This document shows positions 53,477 through 61,035 of a stretch of DNA of 64,000 nt, one piece after another. Made by a program: the position numbers and the translations under genes. Below the pieces are notes generated by a model that was given only the letters and a program-made list of their open reading frames with translations, was not told the origin of the DNA and made no database searches. Location: assembly GCA_004555265.1 (NCBI GenBank), contig SFIQ01000005.1, positions 62,001-126,000 of the forward strand, read 5' to 3'. Positions within the stretch are counted from its first letter, which is position 1. The number at the start of each line of letters is the position of its first letter. The stretch is from Ruminococcus sp. Lineage in GTDB: Bacteria > Bacillota > Clostridia > Oscillospirales > Acutalibacteraceae.

Positions 53477-53758
53477 ATGTATTATGTTTATATTCTTACA
53501 AACAAAACCGATAAGGTGATGTATATTGGCGTAACAAATGATATCGTACGCCGTGTGTATGAGCATAGAAATCATATGATAGATGGCTTTACCGCAAAAT
53601 ATAATGTGACAAAATTAGTGTATGTAGAGTCTGCACTGGATGTCCGTGACGCAATACAGCGTGAAAAGCAGTTGAAAGGTTGGACACGAGCAAAAAAGAA
53701 TGCTTTGGTAGAAACGGTAAATCCGAAATGGGAAGACTTGTGGGAAACAATACTTTGA
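53477..53758 (+). CDS. GIY-YIG nuclease domain protein carried in a palindrome loop
   Basis: A 93-residue single-domain nuclease. The GIY-YIG core reads YVYIL (3-7) and YIG (16-18); R25/R26, H30, and E63 within REKQLKGW supply the expected arginine and metal-binding glutamate, and N82 follows. It belongs to the small uncharacterised YhbQ/UPF0213-like group. AAAGAGGTC supplies a ribosome binding site 7 bp before ATG at 53477. An upstream start at 53414 would read through the repeat arm and is rejected. The gene exactly replaces the loop of palindrome unit 2, starting 16 bp after the left arm and ending 3 bp before the right arm. Confidence 0.88.
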   Translation: MYYVYILTNKTDKVMYIGVTNDIVRRVYEHRNHMIDGFTAKYNVTKLVYVESALDVRDAIQREKQLKGWTRAKKNALVETVNPKWEDLWETIL

Positions 53759-53761
53759 AAT

Positions 53762-53790
53762 GAGATTCTTCGCTTCGCTCAGAATGACAA
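53762..53790 (+). repeat. Array unit 2, right arm (3' of the GIY-YIG gene)
   Basis: GAGATTCTTCGCTTCGCTCA..TGACAA, the inverted partner of 53430-53460. It is followed by a 22-bp type B spacer. Confidence 0.9.
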
Positions 53791-53812
53791 AGAAAAGAGC
53801 ATTGTAAAAATT

Positions 53813-53900
53813 TTGTCATCCTGAACCGCAGGCGAAGGATCTCGGAACGCTGAATTTACATTTTGCCGCACGAGATTCTTCGCTTCGCGCAGAATGACAA
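53813..53900. repeat. 110-bp palindrome array, unit 3
   Basis: An 88-bp unit with loop beginning GGAACGCTGAATTT. It is followed by a type A spacer identical to that after unit 1. Confidence 0.9.
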
Positions 53901-53922
53901 AGGAAAGTGCGAAGTAAAGATG

Positions 53923-54010
53923 TTGTCATCCTGAGCCGCAGGCGAAGGATCTCGGAACGCTGAATTTACATTTTGCCGCACGAGATTCTTCGCTTCGCTC
54001 AGAATGACAA
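53923..54010. repeat. 110-bp palindrome array, unit 4
   Basis: An 88-bp unit with the same loop as unit 3, followed by a type B spacer. Confidence 0.9.
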
Positions 54011-54032
54011 AGGAAAGAGCAATGTAAAAATT

Positions 54033-54120
54033 TTGTCATCCTGAGCCGCAGGCGAAGGATCTCGGAAGATTTGAATTGCATTTTGCCGCACGAGATTCTT
54101 CGCTTCGCTCAGAATGACAA
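54033..54120. repeat. 110-bp palindrome array, unit 5
   Basis: An 88-bp unit with the same loop as unit 1. It is the last unit; unrelated sequence begins at 54121. Confidence 0.9.
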
Positions 54121-54137
54121 GCATACATATAAAAAAC

Positions 54138-54186
54138 AGGCTATGCGTAGACGAATAGTAGCACGCATAGCCTATTATTTTTGTCT
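54138..54186 (+). terminator. Terminator-like hairpin after the palindrome array
   Basis: AGGCTATGCGT and ACGCATAGCCT form an 11-bp stem, followed by a T-rich tract. An A-run on the other side would allow action on both strands. Confidence 0.7.
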
Positions 54187-54232
54187 TTTTTCGGTATCCT
54201 AAAAGCATACCCTTTTCCTGCGGAGGTGCTTT

Positions 54233-54481
54233 ATGGATACCGAATTATTGCTTGCCGTGCGCAATCGGATTTTGGCATTGTGCGGCGAACGGGACATTAC
54301 GGTCAATAAACTTGCTGATATTTCGGGATTGCCGCCGTCATCTGTTAAAAACATTGTGTATCGCAAAAGCAAAAATCCCAAAATCGCAACTATCAAAAAA
54401 ATATGCGACGGGCTTGATATCACGCTCGGTGAATTTTTCTCTACGCCCGAATTTGACGCGCTCGAACAGGAAATTCAATAA
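54233..54481 (+). CDS. XRE-family helix-turn-helix regulator (copy 1)
   Basis: An 82-residue protein consisting of one Cro/C1-type HTH (ILALCGERDITVNKLADISG and LPPSSVKNIVYRKSK) plus a short C-terminal tail ending FDALEQEIQ. GGAGGTG precedes ATG. Such small regulators usually bind operators near their own genes. The last 24 residues are identical, also in DNA, to those of the paralogue at 54642, whereas the DNA-binding part differs strongly. Confidence 0.85.
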   Translation: MDTELLLAVRNRILALCGERDITVNKLADISGLPPSSVKNIVYRKSKNPKIATIKKICDGLDITLGEFFSTPEFDALEQEIQ

Positions 54482-54553
54482 AAACAGAATGTCATTTCGC
54501 GTAGTGGCGGCTCCCATACCTGTATGCCCATAATCACACATAGGATCATACTC

Positions 54554-54585
54554 AAAAAGCAACCCGTTCAGTTGGGTTGCTTTTT
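54554..54585 (+). terminator. Terminator after XRE copy 1
   Basis: AAAAAGCAACCC and GGGTTGCTTTTT form a perfect stem around GTTCAGTT, with A- and T-runs built in. Confidence 0.85.
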
Positions 54586-54603
54586 ACGTATATACGTATA
54601 CGT
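54586..54603 (+). promoter_or_regulatory. Operator-like ACGTAT repeats before XRE copy 2
   Basis: ACGTATATACGTATACGT is nearly palindromic and carries three ACGTAT-like boxes, 39 bp before XRE copy 2. It could be an autoregulatory site; no direct evidence. Confidence 0.35.
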
Positions 54604-54641
54604 GCCTGCGTAGAATTGCATACACTAATATCGGTGATGAT

Positions 54642-54884
54642 ATGGGTGTAAAAGATGTAATTGTACAAAGACTTCAAAATGTATGTGCCGAACGGCAAAT
54701 GACTTACAATGCCTTGGCAAATTCGGCGGGCGTAACACCGTCCACAGTTTATAGCCTGATGTCAGCGGAATACCGTGATTTGTCCGTCGTCACATTAAAA
54801 AAACTTTGCGACGGGCTTGATATCACGCTCGGTGAATTTTTCTCTACGCCCGAATTTGACGCGCTCGAACAGGAAATCCAATGA
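54642..54884 (+). CDS. XRE-family helix-turn-helix regulator (copy 2)
   Basis: An 80-residue HTH protein (NALANSAGVTPSTVYSLMSA as recognition region). Its C-terminal 24 residues equal those of the copy at 54233. ATG at 54642 follows GGTGAT. The stop overlaps the comF start as ATGA, so it is cotranslated with comF and may regulate that operon. Confidence 0.85.
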   Translation: MGVKDVIVQRLQNVCAERQMTYNALANSAGVTPSTVYSLMSAEYRDLSVVTLKKLCDGLDITLGEFFSTPEFDALEQEIQ

Positions 54885-55624
54885 ACGGCGAAACGGTAAA
54901 ACGGCTTTACGACCGTGCGCTGTGTGCGGTGTTCCCGCGCCGCTGTCTTTACTGCGGTGTGCCGATTGTGCCCGAACGCACGGTTTGTGACGATTGCCGT
55001 GCGCATTTGCCGCGCATTTCGGCGCCGATATGCCCGCTTTGCGGACACCAAAAGGCAGATTGCGTTTGCAAACAGCACAAATTGCAGTTCAAGGCAGTCT
55101 GCGCGCCGTTTTATTACGAGGACGCCATTCGCACGGCGGTGTATCGGTATAAATTTGAAAACAAGGACTTTTTAGCGTCGGATTTTGCGCGCGATATGGC
55201 GACAACGGTGCGGCGCGAATATGCCGAAATGCAGTTTGATTGTGTAACCTTTGTGCCGTTCACGAAAAAGCAGTTGCGCACGCGCGAATGGAATCCCGGC
55301 GAAACGCTGGCGCACGCGCTCTCAAAGGAACTCGATTTGCCGTGCTGCACGCTGCTTGAAAAACTTTATGAAACCGAAAGTCAGCATACATTATCCGCCC
55401 GCGCGCGGACGGGGAATGTGTTCGGCGTGTTTGAAGCGTGCAATCTCCAAAATGTGCAGGGCAAAACGGTTTTGCTGGTCGATGACATCAAAACCACGGG
55501 TGCAACGCTTTCGGAATGTGCCAAAATGTTGAAATTCGGCGGGGCAGAGGCGGTCTATGCCGTAACTTTTGCCGTCACGCGCCGCAAAGCGAAAGAAAAA
55601 CGCCCCGCGGACGAAATCGGTTGA
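54881..55624 (+). CDS. comF: ComF-family phosphoribosyltransferase-like protein
   Basis: ComF proteins aid DNA uptake in competent bacteria; their exact reaction is unsettled. An N-terminal four-cysteine zinc ribbon (C22, C25, C36, C39) is followed by a second cluster (C51, C54, C61, C63), and the PRTase PRPP loop VLLVDDIKTTGATLSE lies near 205-220. 247 residues, full length. The valS promoter -35 overlaps its stop codon. Confidence 0.9.
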   Translation: MNGETVKRLYDRALCAVFPRRCLYCGVPIVPERTVCDDCRAHLPRISAPICPLCGHQKADCVCKQHKLQFKAVCAPFYYEDAIRTAVYRYKFENKDFLASDFARDMATTVRREYAEMQFDCVTFVPFTKKQLRTREWNPGETLAHALSKELDLPCCTLLEKLYETESQHTLSARARTGNVFGVFEACNLQNVQGKTVLLVDDIKTTGATLSECAKMLKFGGAEAVYAVTFAVTRRKAKEKRPADEIG

Positions 55625-55649
55625 CAAACCGACAAAAAAACGCTATACT
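55621..55649 (+). promoter_or_regulatory. Promoter of the T-box valS transcript
   Basis: TTGACA (55621-55626) and TATACT (55644-55649) have a 17-bp spacer. The -35 overlaps the comF stop codon. Confidence 0.82.
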
Positions 55650-55669
55650 AATACGAAACTGCATAGAAT

Positions 55670-55935
55670 AAACGCTTTGACGAAGAGTAAGATTTTTGAT
55701 AATCCCTTCCAAGAGAGCCGCCGGTTGCTGTAAAGGCGGCAGGGGAGAAAATCCGCGTCGCTTCCGAGCGGTCTTGCCGAAAGAGGTAGGTGCTTTCCCA
55801 ACCACACAGTAAGCAAGAACATTTCGCCTGTGTTAAAGGCTGTAAGCGGTCGGTTTTCGGTTTATCCAAACGGCAATTTGAGTGGTACCACGGATTTTAT
55901 TTCGCCTCATACAGTTTGTATGGGGCGTTTTTATT
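55670..55935 (+). promoter_or_regulatory. T-box riboswitch leader of valS
   Basis: This ~265-nt leader carries the stem I features of T-boxes: AGAGAG followed by paired GCCGCC/GGCGGC with GGTTG in the loop. Further on are GTC within CGCGTCGCTTCCGAGC (55757-55759, the proposed valine specifier) and the T-box bulge sequence GAGTGGTACCACGG near 55880, whose TGGT would pair with the tRNA ACCA end. The terminator CGCCTCATAC/GTATGGGGCG with TTTTTATTT lies at 55903-55935. Uncharged tRNA-Val should stabilise the antiterminator and switch valS on. Confidence 0.85.
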
Positions 55936-55951
55936 TGATTGGAGGAAGTTT

Positions 55952-58657
55952 ATGTCCAAGGAACTTGAAAAACAGTATAATCCTAAAAATGTTGAGGAAA
56001 GGCTTTACAAAACCTGGCTCGACAAAAAGTATTTTCACGCCAAGCGTGAAGCAGACAAGAAAACATATACCATCGTAATTCCGCCCCCAAACATTACGGG
56101 GCAACTGCATATGGGACATGCGCTTGATAATACCTTGCAGGATATTTTAATCCGCTATCACCGTATGGCAGGATATGATACGCTGTGGCTTCCCGGTACT
56201 GACCACGCCTCTATTGCCACCGAGGCAAAAATCGTGGAAACAATGCGAAAAGAAGGCGTCACCAAAGAGGATTTGGGGCGCGAAAAATTCTTGGAGCGCG
56301 CGTGGGATTGGAAAGCCCAATACGGCGGCAGAATTATTGAACAGCTTAAAAAAATGGGCTCTTCCTGCGACTGGGACAGAGAACGCTTTACCCTTGACGA
56401 GGGCTGCAACAAAGCGGTTAACGAGGTTTTCTGCCGTCTTTATGAAAAGGATTTGATTTACAGGGGCAACCGTATGGTAAACTGGTGCCCTTGCTGTAAC
56501 ACCTCTATATCCGACGCAGAGGTTGAATATGATGAAAAAGAGGGCAATTTCTGGCATCTTCTTTATACAGTTAAAGAAACGGGCGAGCAACTTGAACTTG
56601 CCACAACCCGTCCCGAAACCATGCTGGGCGATACGGCGGTTGCTATTAACGCAGAGGACGAAAGATACAAGCATCTGCACGGCTGTCATGTCATATTACC
56701 CCTGCTCAATAAAGAAATCCCCATTGTTTGCGATGAACATGCCGATATGACAAAGGGTACGGGCGTTGTGAAAATCACGCCCGCCCATGACCCCAATGAC
56801 TTCGAGGTAGGGCAAAGACACAATCTTCCCATTGTCCGCACCTTTACCTATGACGGTCACCTGACAGGCGCAGAGGATAAAAGAATTGCCGATGAGCTTA
56901 TTGCAAGCGGCAGAGCGGCGGAAAATGAGCCCGAGGTTCTTGACTGCGGCAAATACGCAGGGTTGACCACGATGGAAGCGAGAAAAGCCATACTGGAAGA
57001 CCTGAAAGCCGGCGGCTATATTAAGGAAATCGAGCCCTTAAAGCACGAAGTTGGCACTTGCTACCGTTGCCACAGCACCATCGAGCCCATGGTTTCAAAA
57101 CAGTGGTTCGTTCGTATGGTTCCCCTTGCAAAGCCTGCTATTGAAGCGGTAGAAAAGGGCGAAATCAAATTCATTCCCGAAAGATTTACAAAGAACTATC
57201 TCAACTGGATGAACGGCACGCGTGATTGGTGCATTTCCCGTCAGCTTTGGTGGGGGCACAGAATTCCCGCTTGGTACTGTGACGATTGCGGCGAAACGAC
57301 CGTTTCAAAAACAGCAGTTGATACTTGTCCGAAATGCGGCGGTAAACATCTTCATCAGGACGAAGATACGCTTGATACATGGTTTTCCTCAGCATTGTGG
57401 CCGTTCTCCACGCTTGGCTGGCCTGAAGAAACAGAGGATTTAAAGCATTATTATCCCACAAACACCCTTGTAACAGGCTACGATATTATCGGCTTCTGGG
57501 TTTCCCGTATGATTTTCTCGGCGCTTGAATACACAGGAAAAGTGCCCTTTGATACAGTTCTCATTCACGGACTTGTTCGTGACGCACAGGGCAGAAAAAT
57601 GTCGAAGTCTTTGGGCAACGGCATTGACCCCTTGGAGATTATCGACCAATACGGCGCAGACGCGCTCCGCTTTACACTTGCCACGGGGAACAGCCCCGGA
57701 AACGATATGCGTTTCTCCGATGAAAAGGTTGAAGCCAGCCGTAACTTTGCAAATAAAATCTGGAACGCCGCCCGTTTTATCTTAATGAATCTTGACGAAA
57801 ACGAACCCGCGCCCTATATCCCCGAAAATCTTGCCCTTGAAGACAAATGGATTTTGAGCAAGTACAATGAGCTTGTAAAGGGAGTTACCGAGTCTCTCGA
57901 AAAATACGAACTCGGTATGGCAGTACAAAAGCTTTACGATTTCATTTGGGATGTGTTCTGCGATTGGTATATCGAAATCGCCAAAATCCGCTTGAACGGC
58001 GCGGATGCGGCGGCAAAAGCAACCGCCAAAGCGGTGCTTGTGTATGTGATGTCGAACACCTTGAAACTGCTGCATCCGTTTATGCCGTTTATTACCGAGG
58101 AGATTTGGCAAACGCTCCCGCACGAGGGTGAAAGCATTATGATTTCCGCGTGGCCCGAAACGGACAGTGCGCTTTGCTATGCAGTCGAGGAGAGCGAAAT
58201 GGAGCGCATTATGACCGCGATTAAAGCGGTGCGCAACCGCCGTGCGGAAATGAATGTCGCGCCGTCGAAAAAGGCGCAGGTCTTTATTGAAACCGCCTAC
58301 GGCGACACCTTCCAAAAAGGTACGGTGTTCTTTGTGCGCTTGGCGTCGGCAAGTGAAGTGACCGTTGCAGAACGCTTTGACGGCATGGACGACGCGGTTT
58401 CCATCATCACCGAAAGTGCACGCATCTATATCCCGATGGACGAATTGGTGGATTTCAAAGCCGAACTTGCCCGTTTGGAAAAAGAGAAAAAAGCCGTGCA
58501 AAAAGAACTTGATTTTATCAACGGCAAACTCAATAATGAAAACTTCGTTTCCAAAGCGCCCGCCGCCGTGGTCGAGGGACAGCGGCAGGCAAAAGCGCAA
58601 CTTGACGAAAAACTGGCGCTGATTGAAGAAAGCATCCAAAAAATCTGCAAAAAATAA
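55952..58657 (+). CDS. valS: Valyl-tRNA synthetase
   Basis: ValS charges tRNA-Val. The class I signatures are HMGH (54-57) and KMSKS (549-553). The CP1 editing domain (TTRPETMLGDTAVAIN onward) and a zinc-type CYRC..H / CDDCGE region are present, with the anticodon-binding domain after about 640 and the C-terminal coiled coil (LARLEKEKKAVQKEL) at the end. 901 residues. ATG at 55952 follows GGAGGAAG; the frame extends into the T-box leader but not as protein. Codon use differs between the first ~2 kb (CTT, AGA frequent) and the last ~700 bp (CGC, TTG, GCG, like the neighbours). Confidence 0.96.
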   Translation: MSKELEKQYNPKNVEERLYKTWLDKKYFHAKREADKKTYTIVIPPPNITGQLHMGHALDNTLQDILIRYHRMAGYDTLWLPGTDHASIATEAKIVETMRKEGVTKEDLGREKFLERAWDWKAQYGGRIIEQLKKMGSSCDWDRERFTLDEGCNKAVNEVFCRLYEKDLIYRGNRMVNWCPCCNTSISDAEVEYDEKEGNFWHLLYTVKETGEQLELATTRPETMLGDTAVAINAEDERYKHLHGCHVILPLLNKEIPIVCDEHADMTKGTGVVKITPAHDPNDFEVGQRHNLPIVRTFTYDGHLTGAEDKRIADELIASGRAAENEPEVLDCGKYAGLTTMEARKAILEDLKAGGYIKEIEPLKHEVGTCYRCHSTIEPMVSKQWFVRMVPLAKPAIEAVEKGEIKFIPERFTKNYLNWMNGTRDWCISRQLWWGHRIPAWYCDDCGETTVSKTAVDTCPKCGGKHLHQDEDTLDTWFSSALWPFSTLGWPEETEDLKHYYPTNTLVTGYDIIGFWVSRMIFSALEYTGKVPFDTVLIHGLVRDAQGRKMSKSLGNGIDPLEIIDQYGADALRFTLATGNSPGNDMRFSDEKVEASRNFANKIWNAARFILMNLDENEPAPYIPENLALEDKWILSKYNELVKGVTESLEKYELGMAVQKLYDFIWDVFCDWYIEIAKIRLNGADAAAKATAKAVLVYVMSNTLKLLHPFMPFITEEIWQTLPHEGESIMISAWPETDSALCYAVEESEMERIMTAIKAVRNRRAEMNVAPSKKAQVFIETAYGDTFQKGTVFFVRLASASEVTVAERFDGMDDAVSIITESARIYIPMDELVDFKAELARLEKEKKAVQKELDFINGKLNNENFVSKAPAAVVEGQRQAKAQLDEKLALIEESIQKICKK

Positions 58658-58856
58658 GAAACATTACAAGCGAAAAATCCCGTGCAAGGTAATTCTTGCG
58701 CGGGATTTCCTTTTTCTTTATGTTTTTGTAATATGCGGCGCGTATTTCGGCGAAAAAAACTATCTTGCCGCCGCAGTGGTATATGCGGTAACACTCCTGC
58801 TCAGCGGCGTGGGCATTCTTGTGTACCGTTCTTTTACCAAATCCGCAAAACCATAA
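58623..58856 (+). CDS. Possible small membrane protein overlapping the valS 3' end
   Basis: A 77-residue frame with two hydrophobic segments (FLFLYVFVICGAYFG; YLAAAVVYAVTLLLSGVGILVY) and a basic N-terminus. The only start, TTG at 58623, lies inside valS without a ribosome binding site, and the valS terminator hairpin falls inside the frame. It may be a real small protein translated after valS or a chance frame. Confidence 0.35.
   Translation: MKKASKKSAKNKKHYKRKIPCKVILARDFLFLYVFVICGAYFGEKNYLAAAVVYAVTLLLSGVGILVYRSFTKSAKP
58675..58715 (+). terminator. Terminator of valS
   Basis: AAATCCCGTGCAAG and CTTGCGCGGGATTT form a 14-bp stem with one wobble, followed by CCTTTTT. Confidence 0.8.
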
Positions 58857-58862
58857 CCGCAA

Positions 58863-58895
58863 ACAACGCCCACTCCCAAAAAGGGTGGGCGTTGT
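58863..58895 (-). terminator. Hairpin after the phosphoglycerol transferase gene
   Basis: ACAACGCCCAC and GTGGGCGTTGT form a strong stem 12 bp after the minus-strand stop. The following tract is only weakly T-rich, so termination is inferred. Confidence 0.5.
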
Positions 58896-58906
58896 CAATG
58901 TTAACC

Positions 58907-60778
58907 TTACTTTTTCCCTTTGTCACTGTACTGCGGGGTATAGCCGCTGTTGTCCCCGTTCAAAATGTTTTCATTATAAAAACGACTGCCTTTTACAAGT
59001 TCTTCATTGACAAAGTCAACACCGTATTCCTCAAACAGCGTCTGTTTTCCGGAGAACAAATCCGTGCCGATACCGAGGTGGTCGCCTTTGATTTCCACAC
59101 CGATGCTCGAAAGAATGGTGGGGAACATATCAAAACTTGCCCATTGCCGATTATGCATACGCTTCTGCGGCATATGGCGTACAGTCGGCGCGGGGTTTAA
59201 AATCAAATTGAAGCATGTCCGTTGATACGATGGGTCTATATCGGCAAAGAATTTTTGGTCCATGCTGAGGTGGTCGCCGATAAGCACAATCGTGGTGTTT
59301 TCATAAAACGGCTGTGCTTGAATCCAACGGACGAACTCCACAACTTGCTTTTGATTGTGGAAAATCACATTGGCATACTGACTTTCAAAAGGTGTTTGTG
59401 CATCCGGCTCCAAATAGCCATCGGGGAAATGTGTGTCCGCCGTTTCCATTACAAAATGGAACGGTTTTCCCGTTTCGGACAGGCGTGTTAACTCTTTTTT
59501 GGCAAATTCAAAGAGTTTTGTGTCCTCAAAGCCCCACCAAACCGAATAATCCGCAGGCAACCAACCTTCTGCTTTGACGCCGTTCCAGTCTAAAATGCGA
59601 AAGTCGCCGTGGTCATGGAAATAATGGTTCAATCCGCCGAAGGTTGCATCTGCGCCGAACATAACGGTTTGTGCGTAGCCTTGTTCTTTTAAAATATCCC
59701 CTAAGGTTGTTGCCCCGGGCAGGAAATTTCCCGCTGCACCGTATGCGTTGGCGGCAACGGGCGCTTTCATCGGCAAGCCGGTGCTCATATTTACCATAGA
59801 TGCTACCGACCAAGTTCCGCCTGTGTTCGCTGTGGGGCCGCCGAATCCTTCGGGCAGATGCGAGAAGGAGAACCCTTCTTTGGAAAGTTCGGCAAGGTCG
59901 GGCATCAGGTTCTGTTCCATATAGCCGCCCAAATCTTGGGAATAGTAGGTATTTTCCATCGACTCCAAATAAATGTGAATCAAATTTCGCTTTTGTTCGG
60001 GGAATTTCATTTTGGTGGTGTTCGGGTCGGCAAAATGGTCAGCAATAAACGGGGAGTCATCGGCATAAGCTGAATATAATTTTTGCAGTTGGAATTTTTT
60101 CACACCGAAAGTAATGCCGCCCGCCAGTACAGCCAACGCCAGTACAAAGCAGAGAATGCGTCGCGCAAGCCCCGGGAAAACGGTGACAGACTTTTCTTTC
60201 AGTTGATATACAATTTTCCGCGCAGAAAATGCGAAAGCGCAAAACAGCGCGGTCAACACGGCGGTTTGTAAAATCGGCCCTTCTAACAGGGTGACCATCA
60301 CTTCATCACTCGTGCCCGTGGTGGGGGAGAGCATACTAATCAGCATTTCATCGGGAGCCAAATTTCCGAAAGTTGATTTGCCCCAAACTGTGCCAGTAAA
60401 TGCCGCAACGCCGAGCGCAAAAAACAAGGCAGAAAAAATACGAAGCAGCCAGGAACCCACTTTGTGTTTCGGCGGTTGGGGTACGGTTTTCAGAACATTC
60501 GTTAAAAATCCGCGTGTCAACAGCAACACACAACCGAACGCCGACACAACAGCAGTATATTTTAACGGATATAAATTTCCGTGCAGTTCGGGTGCAAATA
60601 TATTGGCGATATGCAATACATATTTCATACAAGAAAGCGCAAGCAAATTGGATAAAATCGCGTCACGCAAAACTGCGTGCACACAAACACCGACGCGCTT
60701 TTCTCGAATCAGTAAAAATATATCCGCAACGCCTATCAGCACACCTGCGAGAATACCGAGTAACCAAAATAACATCAT
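58907..60778 (-). CDS. LtaS/MdoB-like phosphoglycerol transferase (sulfatase fold)
   Basis: The N-terminal ~225 residues hold about six membrane helices; the extracellular part is a sulfatase-type domain. A metal Glu lies in IYLESMEN (about 272), the candidate catalytic Thr is in NTGGTWSVASM (about 322), and METADTHFPDGYL, HNQ and IGDHLSMD follow. Such enzymes transfer glycerol phosphate from phosphatidylglycerol to build lipoteichoic acid or to decorate glycans. The ETADTHFPDGYL pattern is closer to MdoB/phosphoglycerol transferase I than to staphylococcal LtaS. 623 residues. AAGGAGGAT precedes ATG. Confidence 0.88.
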   Translation of the reverse strand: MMLFWLLGILAGVLIGVADIFLLIREKRVGVCVHAVLRDAILSNLLALSCMKYVLHIANIFAPELHGNLYPLKYTAVVSAFGCVLLLTRGFLTNVLKTVPQPPKHKVGSWLLRIFSALFFALGVAAFTGTVWGKSTFGNLAPDEMLISMLSPTTGTSDEVMVTLLEGPILQTAVLTALFCAFAFSARKIVYQLKEKSVTVFPGLARRILCFVLALAVLAGGITFGVKKFQLQKLYSAYADDSPFIADHFADPNTTKMKFPEQKRNLIHIYLESMENTYYSQDLGGYMEQNLMPDLAELSKEGFSFSHLPEGFGGPTANTGGTWSVASMVNMSTGLPMKAPVAANAYGAAGNFLPGATTLGDILKEQGYAQTVMFGADATFGGLNHYFHDHGDFRILDWNGVKAEGWLPADYSVWWGFEDTKLFEFAKKELTRLSETGKPFHFVMETADTHFPDGYLEPDAQTPFESQYANVIFHNQKQVVEFVRWIQAQPFYENTTIVLIGDHLSMDQKFFADIDPSYQRTCFNLILNPAPTVRHMPQKRMHNRQWASFDMFPTILSSIGVEIKGDHLGIGTDLFSGKQTLFEEYGVDFVNEELVKGSRFYNENILNGDNSGYTPQYSDKGKK

Positions 60779-60796
60779 TTTATCCTCCTTTTTAAA

Positions 60797-61003
60797 TCAC
60801 GACTCCATTTTATGATACCGCAGTGCGCAAATGTCATCGCCCTTGGCAATGCATTTCGGCAAATCCAACACACTGCCGTAGCATTCCCCGATGCCGTGGT
60901 CGCCGCACAGTAAATACAGCCAAAACGCGCGGTGCTCCAACTGTGCTCGAATGGCTTGCAAGGCCGCATTTTTGTACTTCGGTTCGTTTTTTACTTTGCG
61001 CAT
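60797..61003 (-). CDS. Small conserved hypothetical protein
   Basis: A 68-residue basic protein. AGGAAG lies 8 bp before ATG. The core ALQAIRAQLEHRAFWLYLLC is amphipathic and looks like the conserved part, followed by a short acidic stretch (KGDDICALRYHKMES). No function is known to me. It is encoded 18 bp upstream of the phosphoglycerol transferase on the same strand, so it is probably cotranscribed with it. Confidence 0.6.
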   Translation of the reverse strand: MRKVKNEPKYKNAALQAIRAQLEHRAFWLYLLCGDHGIGECYGSVLDLPKCIAKGDDICALRYHKMES

Positions 61004-61035
61004 TTTAAGACTTCCTAATGTAATAATTTGTTTTT

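Noticed and set aside
53320..54120. The regular array as a CRISPR locus
   Set aside because: The repeat is 88 bp and internally palindromic, the spacers are 22 bp and recur in two types rather than being unique, and no cas genes are present.
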